The notes: generated by a model from the sequence alone, not told the origin. Counted from the stretch's first letter, positions 45,497 through 54,683 are shown. The stretch: DNA of 64,000 bases from RH-AL1 sp965214415 (GCA_965214415.1 CBDCBQ010000003.1:3534001-3598000), one strand, 5' to 3'. Program-made: numbers and translations.

Positions 45497-46840
45497 CTAC
45501 GCCGGCCGCCGCTCGACGAGGCCCTTACCCAGGTAGCCGCCCGCGTCGCGCACGCCGGGGAGGATGAAGAAATACCCGCCGCCGAACGGCTTGATGTACT
45601 CCTCGAGCGGCTCCCCGTTGAGCCGCGCCTGCACCGCGCGAAAGCCGGCGTCGAGATCGGACTGGAAGCAGATAAACATCAAGCCCATCTCGAGCTGCCC
45701 AGCTTTGGTGATCGAGTCGCGCGCGAAATTGTAGGGCCTGCGCAGGATCAGGTTCTTCTCGGTCCCGGGCGTGCGCGGGTTGGCGAGGCGGATGTGCGCG
45801 TCGGCAGGGATCGTCTTGCCTTGCGCGCCAACGTAGTTGAAGTCATCGCGCTCACGCGTCAGGCCGAGCGGCGCGCCGCTCATCTTCTCTCGGCCGATGA
45901 TGGTCTGCTGCTCGCCGAGTGGTGTCCTGTCCCAGCGCTCCACCGTCATATGGATCAGGCGGACGACCTCGTAGCTGCCGCCGTGCGCCCACTCGGGCTC
46001 ATCGGAGTGCGGACCGATCCAGACCAGCTTGTCCATCAGCGCACCGTCCTGCGCATCGATATTGGCCGTGCCGTCCTTGAAGCCGAGCAGGTTTCGGACC
46101 GTGTCCTTGCCGAGCTTCTTCAGCGTGTGCGGCGGCAGGAAGCCGTTCATCGTCCAGCGCACCGACAATAGATCGGGCGTGGCGCGGACGATCTCGCGCA
46201 TCGCGTGGATGTTGGTCTCTGCGGTATTCGCGCAGAATTGCAGCATCAGGTCGCCGTGGCAGCGCTCGGCCTGCAGCGCGTCGTTGGTAAATTGCTCCAT
46301 CGCGACGAGCCGCGTCGGCTTCTGCGCGGCGAGGCCAAAGCGCTCGTCGAACAGCGAGGCACCGACGCCGACCGTCACGGTGAGGTTGTCGGGAAAAACG
46401 TCGGGGCCGAGAATCCCGTTGTCGGGCGCCGGAAGCTGCGGGTTCGTCGGTCCGAGGTCGCCGCCCTTGGTCAGAAAGGCGATGCGGTCGGTAAGGGTCT
46501 CAAACAGCCGCTGCAGGTCGGCCCGGCTCGTCGCCAGCACGTCGAAAGCGGCGACGATCGCGGCGGCGGGCTGCGGGTTGACGACGCCCGATTGATGCAG
46601 CCCATAGAAGGGCTGCGTCTCGCGCGTGCCGTCGTTGTCGAAGTCGTGCGGGGCGGCGTCATGGCTGTGGTCGGCCGCGAGACTGTCGGCCGAAATCGTG
46701 TGGTCGTGCGTCGGCGCTTGCGCCTGCGCGGGGCAGACAGCGCTGCCGGCGAGACCCGCCGCGCCGAGAAGCAGGGCGCGGCGAGAGGCCAGGATGTCGT
46801 CAGGATTGAAGGGGCAACCGCTGTCCGACCGACGCTTCAT
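45497..46840 (-). CDS. efeB: Dyp-type haem peroxidase EfeB
   Basis: The protein has 447 aa. Residues 1-40 hold a Tat signal (ASRRALLLGAAGLAGSA). A His/Asp-rich linker (HDHTISADSLAADHSHD) follows, then the DyP fold. The haem-peroxidase signature GFKDGTAN (GxxDG, catalytic Asp) is at about 250, with the proximal-His segment GGSYEVVRLIHMTVE near 290. In EfeUOB systems this exported peroxidase oxidises Fe(II) or takes iron from haem. It starts within the stop of efeO (TGATG), as the last gene of efeUOB. Confidence 0.93.
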   Translation of the reverse strand: MKRRSDSGCPFNPDDILASRRALLLGAAGLAGSAVCPAQAQAPTHDHTISADSLAADHSHDAAPHDFDNDGTRETQPFYGLHQSGVVNPQPAAAIVAAFDVLATSRADLQRLFETLTDRIAFLTKGGDLGPTNPQLPAPDNGILGPDVFPDNLTVTVGVGASLFDERFGLAAQKPTRLVAMEQFTNDALQAERCHGDLMLQFCANTAETNIHAMREIVRATPDLLSVRWTMNGFLPPHTLKKLGKDTVRNLLGFKDGTANIDAQDGALMDKLVWIGPHSDEPEWAHGGSYEVVRLIHMTVERWDRTPLGEQQTIIGREKMSGAPLGLTRERDDFNYVGAQGKTIPADAHIRLANPRTPGTEKNLILRRPYNFARDSITKAGQLEMGLMFICFQSDLDAGFRAVQARLNGEPLEEYIKPFGGGYFFILPGVRDAGGYLGKGLVERRPA

Positions 46841-47985
46841 CAGTCGATGCCCAGCGTGCCGCGCAGCTTTGCAAGGTCCTCGGCCAACGCGGTGATCGGG
46901 CCTTTGAGAGCCGTCTTGTCGGCGGCCTTCAGCGAGTCATAGCTCTCGTACCCGGCCTCCGCCTTGTACTTGTCCAGGCCTTCGTCGACCTTCGCGAAGT
47001 TCGTATCGATCCGCTCCAGCAGCTGTGGGTTGCGCGCCTTGATATCGCCGTGCAGCAACCCGACGATCTTCTGGGCGCCGTCGAGGTTCGCGCGGAAGTC
47101 CCACAGATCGGTCTTGGAATAGCGATCCTCCTCGCCCGAAATCTTCTTCGAGGCGACCTCCTCGATGAGTTCCGAGGCGCCGCCGACGAGAACCTTCGGC
47201 GTGATCGCGAGCTTGCCGATCCGACCCTGCAGATCGTAGGCGTCCTTCATCAGCTTGTCGGCGTAATCGTCGAGGCCCTTCGTCGCCTGCTCCTTGAACA
47301 GGCCATACTCGATCCGGTGATAGCCTGAGAATTTCGGATCGGCTTCCTTCTTCTCGTAATCGTCGGCGCGCGAATCCATGCTCTTGTCGAGGTCATCGAA
47401 GACCTCGGCGACGGGCTCGATGCGCTCGTAATACATGTGCGCCGGCGCGTACGCCTCCTGAGCCTCCTTGAGCTTGCCGGCCTTGACCGCGTCGACAAGC
47501 ACCTTGGTATAGACCACGAGTTGGTCCACCTCGCCGGCGACGTAGCTCTTGTAGGTCGAGATGACCTCACCGAGATTCGTGGGCTTCGGCTCCGCTTCGC
47601 CCTTCGTCGCCACCTTGACGAGCAGCTTGCCGCGCGGATTCGAGAGTAGACCACAGGTCATCTCGTATTCGCTCGGGTCGAGCTTGGTGGTCAGCGTCGA
47701 GGTGAAGCCCGGGATGATGTTCTCGCGCTCGTCGACGACCATGTGATCCTTGAGAATCTCCCACTCGACCCCGCGATGGCTCTCGTTCTTGATCTGGAAG
47801 GCGATCTTCTCGGGCGGCACGGTCAGCTGCATCGGCTCGCAGCCCTTGTCGTTGATCGTCAGCAAGACCTTGATCGGGCTGGCGGCTTGCGCGCGGGCGG
47901 GCGTCGCGCTGGCGGTGCCGAGGACCCAGGTGAGGGCGATCACGGAGACCGAGGCGACGAGGGACTTAGCGGGCAGGAAGCGCAT
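46840..47985 (-). CDS. efeO: EfeO iron-uptake periplasmic protein (cupredoxin + M75)
   Basis: The protein has 381 aa. A Sec signal covers residues 1-33. The cupredoxin domain (about 35-125) has NDKGCEPMQLTVP and MTCGLLSNPRG. The imelysin/M75 domain (about 135-380) has GEVDQLVVYTKVLVDAV, the family motif GYHRIEYGLF (HxxE) and SKTDLWDFRANLDGAQKI. EfeO is the periplasmic iron-binding partner of EfeU. It sits between efeU and efeB with 30 bases to efeU. Confidence 0.94.
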   Translation of the reverse strand: MRFLPAKSLVASVSVIALTWVLGTASATPARAQAASPIKVLLTINDKGCEPMQLTVPPEKIAFQIKNESHRGVEWEILKDHMVVDERENIIPGFTSTLTTKLDPSEYEMTCGLLSNPRGKLLVKVATKGEAEPKPTNLGEVISTYKSYVAGEVDQLVVYTKVLVDAVKAGKLKEAQEAYAPAHMYYERIEPVAEVFDDLDKSMDSRADDYEKKEADPKFSGYHRIEYGLFKEQATKGLDDYADKLMKDAYDLQGRIGKLAITPKVLVGGASELIEEVASKKISGEEDRYSKTDLWDFRANLDGAQKIVGLLHGDIKARNPQLLERIDTNFAKVDEGLDKYKAEAGYESYDSLKAADKTALKGPITALAEDLAKLRGTLGID

Positions 47986-48015
47986 GGATGAGGTCTCTTC
48001 CGGATAGATAAAGGG

Positions 48016-48846
48016 TCAGGCGTGGCGGGGGACTGGCGCGGTCTGGCGAACCGGCATGAAGAACAGGATCAGCGCGGGAACGAGGTAGGCGAAGTAGATC
48101 ACGACCTCGCCGAGCGTCGGGTTGTCGTTGTAGCCGAACATGCCGGCGAGCACGGTGCCGAGCGCCCCGTCGGCTGGCAACACGCCACTCCAATCGGCGA
48201 CGACCTGCTGCAGGCCGTTCCAGACGCCGGCTTCGTGCAGGCTGCGCAGCCCGCCGGCGAGCAGGCCCGCCGCGACGAACAGGATGAATACGCCGGTGAA
48301 GCGGAAGAAGCGACGCAGGTCGAGCTTGACGCCGCCCCAGTAGATGAGAAGGCCGACCGCGACCGCGCAGGCCAGACCGAGGCATGCGCCGAGCGGCACG
48401 CTATAGCCGTTGCTCTGCTGGAAGATCGCCAGCAGGAAGAACACCGATTCGAGCCCTTCGCGGCCGACGGCGAAGAACGCCATCGCGACGAGCGCCATGG
48501 CCGCGTTGCGCGAGGTCTGCATCGACGCGTCGACCTTGTCGTGCAGCGCCGCCTTGATCGAGCGCGCCGCCGTCTTCATCCAAAACACCATCGACGTCAG
48601 GATCACGACGGCGACCAGGGCCACGCCGCTCTCGAACGCCTCCTGCTGGCGCTGCGGGAATTCCGCGCTTGCCGCGCTGAGCCCAACCCCGATCGCGAGG
48701 CAGATGACCGAGGCAACGGCAACGCCGGCCCAGATCGCGCCGAGATAGCGGCGCCGCCCCGTCTGCGTCAGGTAGCTCGCGATGATGCCGACGATGAGTG
48801 ACGCCTCGATACCTTCGCGCAGCATGATGAGATAAGCGACGAGCAT
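48016..48846 (-). CDS. efeU: EfeU/FTR1-type ferrous iron permease
   Basis: The protein has 276 aa from ATG 48846; the longer frame adds a hydrophilic extension without family similarity. Seven or so membrane segments are visible. The two REGLE motifs for iron transport are MLREGIEASLIVG near the N-terminus and FAVGREGLESVFF near residue 125. EfeU moves iron across the inner membrane, supplied by EfeO and EfeB. It is the first gene of the operon; a candidate Irr/ICE site lies 131 bases upstream. Confidence 0.94.
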   Translation of the reverse strand: MLVAYLIMLREGIEASLIVGIIASYLTQTGRRRYLGAIWAGVAVASVICLAIGVGLSAASAEFPQRQQEAFESGVALVAVVILTSMVFWMKTAARSIKAALHDKVDASMQTSRNAAMALVAMAFFAVGREGLESVFFLLAIFQQSNGYSVPLGACLGLACAVAVGLLIYWGGVKLDLRRFFRFTGVFILFVAAGLLAGGLRSLHEAGVWNGLQQVVADWSGVLPADGALGTVLAGMFGYNDNPTLGEVVIYFAYLVPALILFFMPVRQTAPVPRHA

Positions 48847-49158
48847 AACGCGACCCTGGTATTGTCTGGCACCGATTTGGCATGTCGGCCAATGAAGACG
48901 GTGCCTCGGTAGACATCCGACCCCCAGGCCATAGTCCACACCGTCGGGCGCATCAATCGGCGCTAGTAACATTGGAATTAGAATAGCTATAAACTAGGCC
49001 TTGGCCGCGTGCCAACTTCATTGTCCATCCATCGAGGTGCCGACCCCGCACCGAACGAAAGGCGATCGACTGACGTATTCCGGGGACCTGTTCGCGTCGC
49101 GCGCGTTGGTCACCAGAGGCTGCCGATATTCGGCGCCGGACGTGGAAGGACCTGCAAA
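48847..49158. other. Divergent spacer efeU / phasin
   Basis: About 312 bases carry no convincing gene; short frames here lack ribosome sites and homology. The part 48960-49000 is AT-rich (TTGGAATTAGAATAGCTATA) and holds the ICE-like site listed separately. It must carry promoters for efeUOB (minus) and the phasin gene (plus). Confidence 0.5.
48977..48993 (-). promoter_or_regulatory. Candidate Irr/ICE box upstream of efeUOB
   Basis: ATTAGAA-TAG-CTATAAA matches 11 of 14 defined positions of the rhizobial iron-control element TTTAGAA-N3-TTCTAAA. It lies 131 bases before efeU. Position is plausible for iron regulation, but the match is imperfect. Confidence 0.4.
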
Positions 49159-49551
49159 ATGACGGACTCGATGGACCCCCGGAACGCCCCCGGCATGGAT
49201 GCCGCGATGGGTGGATTATCCACCGGCGCCAAGAGCCTCCAGACCTTTGCCTCCGAGATGCAGCGAATGGCCAAGGACTCGATGGACCAAACGACGCAGC
49301 TGATGGAAAACCTGCGCGGTGCGAAGTCCATGGAGGATGTCATCTCCATCCAAACGACATTCATGCAAAAGGGCTTTGCCAGCTACGCGGACAATACGCG
49401 TCGTTTCAGCGAACTGATGATGACGCTGCCGATGGAACTTGCCAAGCAGAGCCAGGCCGCCTTTCAGCAGGGCACCGAGAAGATGACGCAAGCCGCCGAA
49501 CGTACCGGTGAGGAGATGAAGCGCGCCGGCGATGCGATGACGCATGGCTGA
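49159..49551 (+). CDS. Phasin family protein
   Basis: The protein has 130 aa from ATG 49159, with GGAAGGA eight bases upstream; the longer frame upstream is not phasin-like. Phasins coat polyhydroxyalkanoate granules. The protein is all helical and amphipathic: SLQTFASEMQRMAKDSMDQ, LRGAKSMEDVISIQTTFMQK (the typical phasin central block) and AAFQQGTEKMTQAAERTGEE. Its N-terminus is Met/Gly-rich. A PHA-system family gene is 9 kb away. Confidence 0.85.
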   Translation: MTDSMDPRNAPGMDAAMGGLSTGAKSLQTFASEMQRMAKDSMDQTTQLMENLRGAKSMEDVISIQTTFMQKGFASYADNTRRFSELMMTLPMELAKQSQAAFQQGTEKMTQAAERTGEEMKRAGDAMTHG

Positions 49552-49644
49552 CCCGGCGCAGTCTTCGCGGGGCGGCCGATAGACCCGAGACCATAGCCGG
49601 GCTACGTCTTCGATCATGCCGTTGTCCGATCAGGCCATTGCATC

Positions 49645-50160
49645 GTGCTGACTCTCATGCTGCTTCGCCACGCGAAGGCGGTCTCGAACTCGCGCGGTGA
49701 CGACTTCGCGCGGGATCTCCAAGAGAAGGGCAAGGCGGACGCCGCTCGGCTTGGCGGCTACCTTGCTGATCGAGCCATTGTTCCGGACCTCGCCTTCGTG
49801 TCGTCCTCGGCCCGCACGCGGCAGACCTTCGACGGTATGCGAGCCGCGCTGCCGCGGCCGTTTCCGACGATCGTGAACGAGAGCCTCTACAACGCGACTG
49901 CGGCCGAGATCTGCGAACTCGTGCAATCCATCGAGCCGGATGTCGCGACGCTTCTGATCGTCGGCCATAATCCCGGCGTCGCGGACGCGGCCGTCATGCT
50001 CTCGCGCGACGGCGATGTGACCGACATCGATCGGATGAGCAGCAAGTATCCGCCCTGCGGGCTCGCGATCATCGGCTTCGACACCGACGATTGGCGCGAC
50101 GCCCGCCCATCGCAGGGCCGGCTCGACCTGTTCCTGCTGCCCGAGGACCTCGAGCCGTAG
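49645..50160 (+). CDS. SixA-like histidine phosphatase
   Basis: The protein has 171 aa from GTG 49645. It is a short histidine-phosphatase of the SixA type, which removes phosphate from phosphohistidine in relay proteins. The catalytic LRHAKA is at residues 7-12, with the Arg in SSSARTRQTF and the second His in LIVGHNPGV. It is a single gene. Confidence 0.85.
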   Translation: MLTLMLLRHAKAVSNSRGDDFARDLQEKGKADAARLGGYLADRAIVPDLAFVSSSARTRQTFDGMRAALPRPFPTIVNESLYNATAAEICELVQSIEPDVATLLIVGHNPGVADAAVMLSRDGDVTDIDRMSSKYPPCGLAIIGFDTDDWRDARPSQGRLDLFLLPEDLEP

Positions 50161-50227
50161 GCTTGCGACGACAGCCTGCCGTAAGGCTCGCCCGCGATAG
50201 TCGGCCCGCAAGCCTCGCGGAGCCGTC

Positions 50228-50710
50228 ATGGCGATCCAGCCGCCATCCGATATTCTTCTCGACGTCGCCGGCGCCGCCGATCCCGCCAAGGTGCGCGCGG
50301 CGACGCTGCGGCTCGCCAAGCTCGCGGCCGAGCCTGCCGCGGTCGACAAGGATTTCGGCAAGGCGCTCGCCGCCGCGTCCGCCGCCGGCAAGGCGACGAC
50401 GCCCGGCGTCCCGGCGCCGCACACGACCGCCAGCGACATCGTCTCGCTGAAGCGAACGCCCAGCCACAAAGGCGACGTGTACCAAAAGTTCGAGGCGGTC
50501 CTGCTGCAGAATTTCGTCGAGTCGATTTTGCCGAAGGACGACGACCTCTACGGCGACAAGACGTCCGCCGGCGCCTACCGCTCGATGATGGCGGAGCAGC
50601 TCGCCAGCCAGATCGCCAAGGCCGGTGGCATCGGCATCGCCAAGGCCGTCGAGCACGCCCACCCCGCGCATTCGGCCACTCCCACCACCCGCCAAATCGC
50701 GAAAGCCTGA
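50228..50710 (+). CDS. Rod-binding protein (FlgJ N-terminal-like), flagellar
   Basis: The protein has 160 aa. It holds the rod-binding domain without the muramidase domain of enterobacterial FlgJ: YQKFEAVLLQNFVESILP and SAGAYRSMMAEQLASQIAKAG near residues 85-135. In Hyphomicrobiales this short form helps rod assembly. It is followed by an FlgN-like gene after three bases, so it starts a four-gene flagellar operon. The N-terminus (DILLDVAGAADPAKVR) is typical of the group. Confidence 0.85.
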   Translation: MAIQPPSDILLDVAGAADPAKVRAATLRLAKLAAEPAAVDKDFGKALAAASAAGKATTPGVPAPHTTASDIVSLKRTPSHKGDVYQKFEAVLLQNFVESILPKDDDLYGDKTSAGAYRSMMAEQLASQIAKAGGIGIAKAVEHAHPAHSATPTTRQIAKA

Positions 50711-50713
50711 CCC

Positions 50714-51136
50714 ATGAGCATTGTCGCGCGCCCCGAGGCGACCTGGTTTCCCGAGGATCGCACGTTCGTCTCCGCCGAGACGTATGACGCGTTCTTCGCC
50801 GTCATCGAGCGCCTCGAGGCGACGATCGACGCCGAGACCACGACGTTGGCGGCCAACCGCACCGGTCGCATCGTCGATCTCACCCGGCAGAAGCGGCAGG
50901 GCTTCCTCGAGCTCAACCGGATCATGAAGGCCATGGAGCGGACAATCCCGAGCCAGGACATCCTGGCGCGCCTCGCCGCCTTCCGCGGCAAGCTTGAGGA
51001 AAACGACGCCGTCCTGCGCATCCATCTGCGCGCGGTGCAGGAGGTGACGGCGCTGATCGTCAAGGTCATGCGCGACTCGGAGTCCGACGGCACCTATTCG
51101 CGTGGCTTCGGCCATGCGACCTATGACGACGCATGA
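50714..51136 (+). CDS. FlgN-like flagellar chaperone
   Basis: The protein has 140 aa and is mostly helical: AFFAVIERLEATIDAETTTL, LTRQKRQGFLELNRIMKAME and LEENDAVLRIHLRAVQEVTA. The pattern of long helices with an N-terminal NTG/L(T/S)RQKR segment suits FlgN, which escorts hook-filament junction proteins. It starts three bases after the FlgJ-like gene; its own stop overlaps the start of the next gene (ATGA). Confidence 0.75.
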   Translation: MSIVARPEATWFPEDRTFVSAETYDAFFAVIERLEATIDAETTTLAANRTGRIVDLTRQKRQGFLELNRIMKAMERTIPSQDILARLAAFRGKLEENDAVLRIHLRAVQEVTALIVKVMRDSESDGTYSRGFGHATYDDA

Positions 51137-51576
51137 AGGCCTTTATCGCCGGCCTTTGGGCGCTCGCGGTCGCGCTGGGAACGAGCTACGCGGTCGCCGT
51201 TCTCGAGATGCCGGGCAAGCCCGGCGCGGCAGCAGCGAAGCCGGCGCTCGAGATGCAGAAGACGCGCGTCATCAACGTGCCGATGATCGCCAGCGGCGCC
51301 GTGCGCGGGTTCATCGTCGCCCAGTTCGCCTACACGGTGGACGCCGGCAAGGCGAAGACCTTGCCCGTTCCACCCGACGCCTTCCTGCTCGATGAGGCGT
51401 TCCGAGCCGTCTACACAGACGACAAGCTCGATTTCCTGCACCTCGAGAAATACGACATCGGCGGTCTGACGAAGCATCTCGTGGCGGCGACCAACGCGCG
51501 GCTCGGGGAGGACGTCGTCCACGACGTGCTCGTGCAGGACTTCACCTTCATCTCGAAAGAAGAGAACGACAAATGA
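51133..51576 (+). CDS. Membrane-anchored protein, FliL-like in layout
   Basis: The protein has 147 aa. Residues 1-25 are a single hydrophobic anchor. The rest has the layout of FliL: a strand (VINVPMIASGAVRGFIVAQF), a helix with DEAFRAVYTDDK, and a final amphipathic helix and strand ending LVQDFTFI. Sequence identity to FliL cannot be claimed by eye. It lies between the FlgN-like gene and another membrane-protein gene, coupled at both ends by ATGA. Confidence 0.6.
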   Translation: MKAFIAGLWALAVALGTSYAVAVLEMPGKPGAAAAKPALEMQKTRVINVPMIASGAVRGFIVAQFAYTVDAGKAKTLPVPPDAFLLDEAFRAVYTDDKLDFLHLEKYDIGGLTKHLVAATNARLGEDVVHDVLVQDFTFISKEENDK

Positions 51577-52040
51577 TGGCCAGGAGGTCCGAGGCGGCGG
51601 CGAGCCCGGCCGACTTCGACGCGCTCGAGATCGGCCGCCTGACCTGGATGGGCCTCGTCGTCGCGAGTCTCGGATGGGCGCTGCTGATCGGCGAGGCGAC
51701 GGTCGCCGACATCCTGCCCGCGCACGGTGGTCGGCTTCCGCCGAGTTTCCACGGCGATCTTCTCGACATCGCCAAATGCGTGATCGGCAGCGGTTTCGCC
51801 TTGGCGATCGTCGGCGCTTTGCAGAGCGGCTTCGGGACGCTTAACCGGTTCTTTTCCGCGGTCCTGACGCGCTCGACCCAGCGCACCGCGCCTTCGTCAG
51901 CTCCGTCCGTGGTCGACGCCGCGCCAGCGCCGAAGGAGCGTCGCCCCTACCGGACGCTCGGCGACGGATCGGTCGAGGTCGACACCATCCTCGGCACGCG
52001 CCGGTTCGCGACGATGCGCGAGGCGCGCGAGTTCATCTGA
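51573..52040 (+). CDS. Membrane protein of unknown function in flagellar cluster
   Basis: The protein has 155 aa. Two membrane segments (TWMGLVVASLGWALLIGEA and IAKCVIGSGFALAIVGALQ) are followed by a Pro/Ala-rich linker and a conserved C-terminal tail (RRPYRTLGDGSVEVDTILGT then REAREFI). I know no domain name. Its start overlaps the stop of the FliL-like gene, so it is the last gene of this operon. Confidence 0.65.
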   Translation: MMARRSEAAASPADFDALEIGRLTWMGLVVASLGWALLIGEATVADILPAHGGRLPPSFHGDLLDIAKCVIGSGFALAIVGALQSGFGTLNRFFSAVLTRSTQRTAPSSAPSVVDAAPAPKERRPYRTLGDGSVEVDTILGTRRFATMREAREFI

Positions 52041-52079
52041 TTTGCAGGCCGGTGCCGCTGGTCTAGCGCACCGACTTGC

Positions 52080-53104
52080 TCACGACGCCTCCTTCAGCTG
52101 CTCGCCACCAGCGGACAGGCGATCCGACGCGCGGTCCCCGAACACCTTCCGGCAGTAGATCATGAGACGGTCCGACAGGTTGGCGGCGTCTCGGAAGGCG
52201 ATGTGTCCGTCGGGACGGATCAGCACCAGGGCTGGCGTTCCTTCCAAGCCGTAGGCGGCGTGGGCTTTACCGTCCATGTCGGACAAGACCGGTGCGTTGC
52301 CCGCCTCCACCATCGGACTCGCGAGCACAAGGCGCGGTCGCACGCCCTCCCACGGCGCGACCATTCCGATCGCGTCGAGGAGCGAGGCGCGCGCATCCTC
52401 CGACCTACCGTCGAAGCAGAGCAGCGCCCATCCCGTGCTCAGCCCGTCGGCGTTGTAGAGGTACGGAAACAAGGTGGTCGTGTCGCCACGGTGCGTCACT
52501 TCCGCGTCAGGAGCCCGCTCGCCCGGCCGCGCGCCCCGCCCGGTCAGCTTGTCGACAAGCCCGGCCAAGTGATCCTCGTTATGGGGGCTGGTGGATAGCC
52601 CACCGCCAGCTGCTGGAAATCGTCCGTGCCGAGGATCAGCGAGCCAATACCCGGCATCACTCGCGCCGCCGCTTTCAGCGCGGCATCGGTCACCGAGCTT
52701 CGATAGCACACGCGGCGGAAGCCGTTGGCCTGCTGGTCGTTGAGACGGGCGTGCTCGCCGCCGCGCTCGGGGCCATAGGAGTCGAGCACAACAGGAGCCG
52801 CCTCGCCGCGCAGCGTCATTGCCAGTCGCCATGCGATCTCCACCGCGTCGTGGAGCCCTGCGTTCATGCCCTGACCGCCGATCGGCAGCGACAGGTGCCC
52901 AGCGTCGCCAGCAAGGAACACCCGGCCCCGTGAGCAATCGGCCGACACGCCATATTGAAAGCGGCTGTGGGTGAACCAGATCGGGTCGGTGAGGGTCAGC
53001 GTCTCGTCGCCCGTCGCCTTGCGGCCGAGCGCTTGGATCTCCTCGAGCGTCGGGTCGTGGTCGCCGACGATGATCACATCGGCGTCGTATTGGATCTCCG
53101 ACAT
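52080..53104 (-). pseudogene. FAD-dependent monooxygenase, deleted and frameshifted
   Basis: What remains begins MSEIQYDADVIIVG, the usual start of an FAD monooxygenase, but jumps straight to the middle of the protein (PTLEEIQALGRKATG). About 230 residues with the rest of the FAD-binding motif are missing. The GDAGHLSLPIGGQGMNAGLHD motif of the family follows. Near 52560-52600 the frame changes: the first ends after TRITWPGLSTS, and the true C-terminus (AGLVDKLTGRG, then LIRPDGHIAFRD) lies in another frame. At least two lesions, so not functional. Confidence 0.8.
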
Positions 53105-53130
53105 CGGCGCGGTCGCGTTCAGCGATCCCG

Positions 53131-53443
53131 CGCGGCCGGTCGCTTGGCTAGCGCGCGACCTCGGGATGCATCGGCAGGGCGGCGTGCAACGCATCACGAA
53201 CGATCTTTTGGGGCTCGGCCTGGTCAAATTGAAGCGCAACCCGCATCATCAGGGGCCATGCTTGTCGAAATGACCGATCGAGGGCGCCAGACCTTCGAGG
53301 CGACGCGCGAGATCTCCCAACCATGGGTCAAGACGCTCGTGGAGGGGTTGCCGGCCTCGGACCTGGCGGCGGCTCTTCGGGTCGCGATCGCCATGCGGAA
53401 CCGGCTGCGGGATCGGCGCGATGACGGCGCCAGGGCGGAATGA
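53131..53443 (+). pseudogene. MarR-type regulator remnant
   Basis: The winged HTH remains (VAWLARDLGMHRQ, then RITNDLLGLGLVKLKRNPHH). The N-terminal helices are absent. At about 53256 the frame slips in a GGGG run: one more G would join HHQG to AMLVEMTDRGRQTFEATREIS, which is the MarR wing and C-terminal dimerisation part. The remnant faces away from the monooxygenase remnant, which it probably regulated. Confidence 0.75.
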
Positions 53444-53474
53444 GCGTCGGTGCGCGCTCCAATCCGTTGCGCGG

Positions 53475-54683
53475 CTAATCCGCGACGGCACGGGGCGTAT
53501 CGTTGCCGGCCGCCTTCGGGAGCGCCGCGCAGTCCGACCTTGCGGGTTTTCCCTCGAAGCGAGCGGCAATCCAGTCGACGGTCGGCACGGTCGCCTTTTC
53601 CGCGATGTCGAGGTGGCCGGCGTCGGGCATGACGATCGAGTGGACGATCACCCCCAGGCCGCAACTGTCGGTGACGAACCGCTTCGTCAGCGCCGGGACG
53701 ACCACGTCGTCCTGTCCGCCTTGCGCCACCAGCAGCGGCACGCCGAGATGCCAGGCCTTCAACGAGTTCTCCCGCAGTGGCTTCGTCCACGGCTCGCCCA
53801 GTTTGTTCGGCACCTGCCCGCTGAGCACGAGAAATCCGACGTTCGAGAACGTCGAGGTAAGATCGAAGCGGGTGCAGTCCTTGGCGAGCCGTCGGATGAA
53901 GAAGCGGCCAATCGGATTGGCGAAAGTCGACAGCGGGATGCCGTAGACCTTCGACCAGCTGTCGCTCACGTATCCTGTCATCAAGGCGCGTACGCCTGGG
54001 TTCTTGATGCCATCGAAATTCGCGATGAGATCGGTCGGCGGGGCCGCGACGGCGACGCCGACGAGGGTTAGGTCCGGCGCATAGGTGGGCGCGAGCTTCG
54101 CCGCCCACAGCGCGGCATGCGCGCCCTCAGATTCGCCCGACAGCGCGTAACGTTTGCCGGCCGCGGCGGACGCCATCTGGTCGGCGGCCCGGACGATGTC
54201 GAGCATCGCATGAGCCTCATCGAGGCCCACCAGATACGGATGGGGGCGCGGTGAATCCGGATCCGCGAAATCCGGGGCGGCGATGACGAAGCCGCGCTTC
54301 AACATCGCCGGAATGCCCGGGGTCTTCTCAAACACCTTCTCGGGTGTCTTTGAAGGTGCGCAGACGGGTGCCAGCCCCACCGTCCCGCGGCCCCAGGCGA
54401 CGACGTCTCGGGTGCCCTTCGGAGCCTGGCCGTTCGGCACGATGACCATCCCGGTCACCTCGACGGGATTCTCTTTCTCGTCCAGCGTGCGGTAGCGGAT
54501 ACGCCATGCCGTGGCACCGTCCGGCGCGCCGGGGATCGAGGTTTGCGCCAGGAGATCACCGGGCTTGCCATCAGCAAGGCAGGCGGATGCACCGCCAGCG
54601 GCAAGGGCAAAGGACACCACACAGACTTTAGCGTGCCGCAGGAGGCGTGGCGCCGTTCCGAGGTCGCAGCGACCAGCGCTCAT
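53475..54683 (-). CDS. Secreted lipase-like alpha/beta hydrolase
   Basis: The protein has 402 aa. Residues 15-38 form a signal segment (VCVVSFALAAGGASACLA). The fold follows the secretory-lipase family: AWGRGTVGLAPVCAPS, FVIAAPDFADPD and the nucleophile elbow LSGESEGAHA (Ser). LLVAQGGQDDVVVP gives the Asp and MPDAGHLDIAEKA the His. These complete a Ser-Asp-His triad. The likely product is a secreted esterase or lipase; its substrate is unknown. It is next to the decayed monooxygenase locus on the same strand. Confidence 0.88.
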   Translation of the reverse strand: MSAGRCDLGTAPRLLRHAKVCVVSFALAAGGASACLADGKPGDLLAQTSIPGAPDGATAWRIRYRTLDEKENPVEVTGMVIVPNGQAPKGTRDVVAWGRGTVGLAPVCAPSKTPEKVFEKTPGIPAMLKRGFVIAAPDFADPDSPRPHPYLVGLDEAHAMLDIVRAADQMASAAAGKRYALSGESEGAHAALWAAKLAPTYAPDLTLVGVAVAAPPTDLIANFDGIKNPGVRALMTGYVSDSWSKVYGIPLSTFANPIGRFFIRRLAKDCTRFDLTSTFSNVGFLVLSGQVPNKLGEPWTKPLRENSLKAWHLGVPLLVAQGGQDDVVVPALTKRFVTDSCGLGVIVHSIVMPDAGHLDIAEKATVPTVDWIAARFEGKPARSDCAALPKAAGNDTPRAVAD

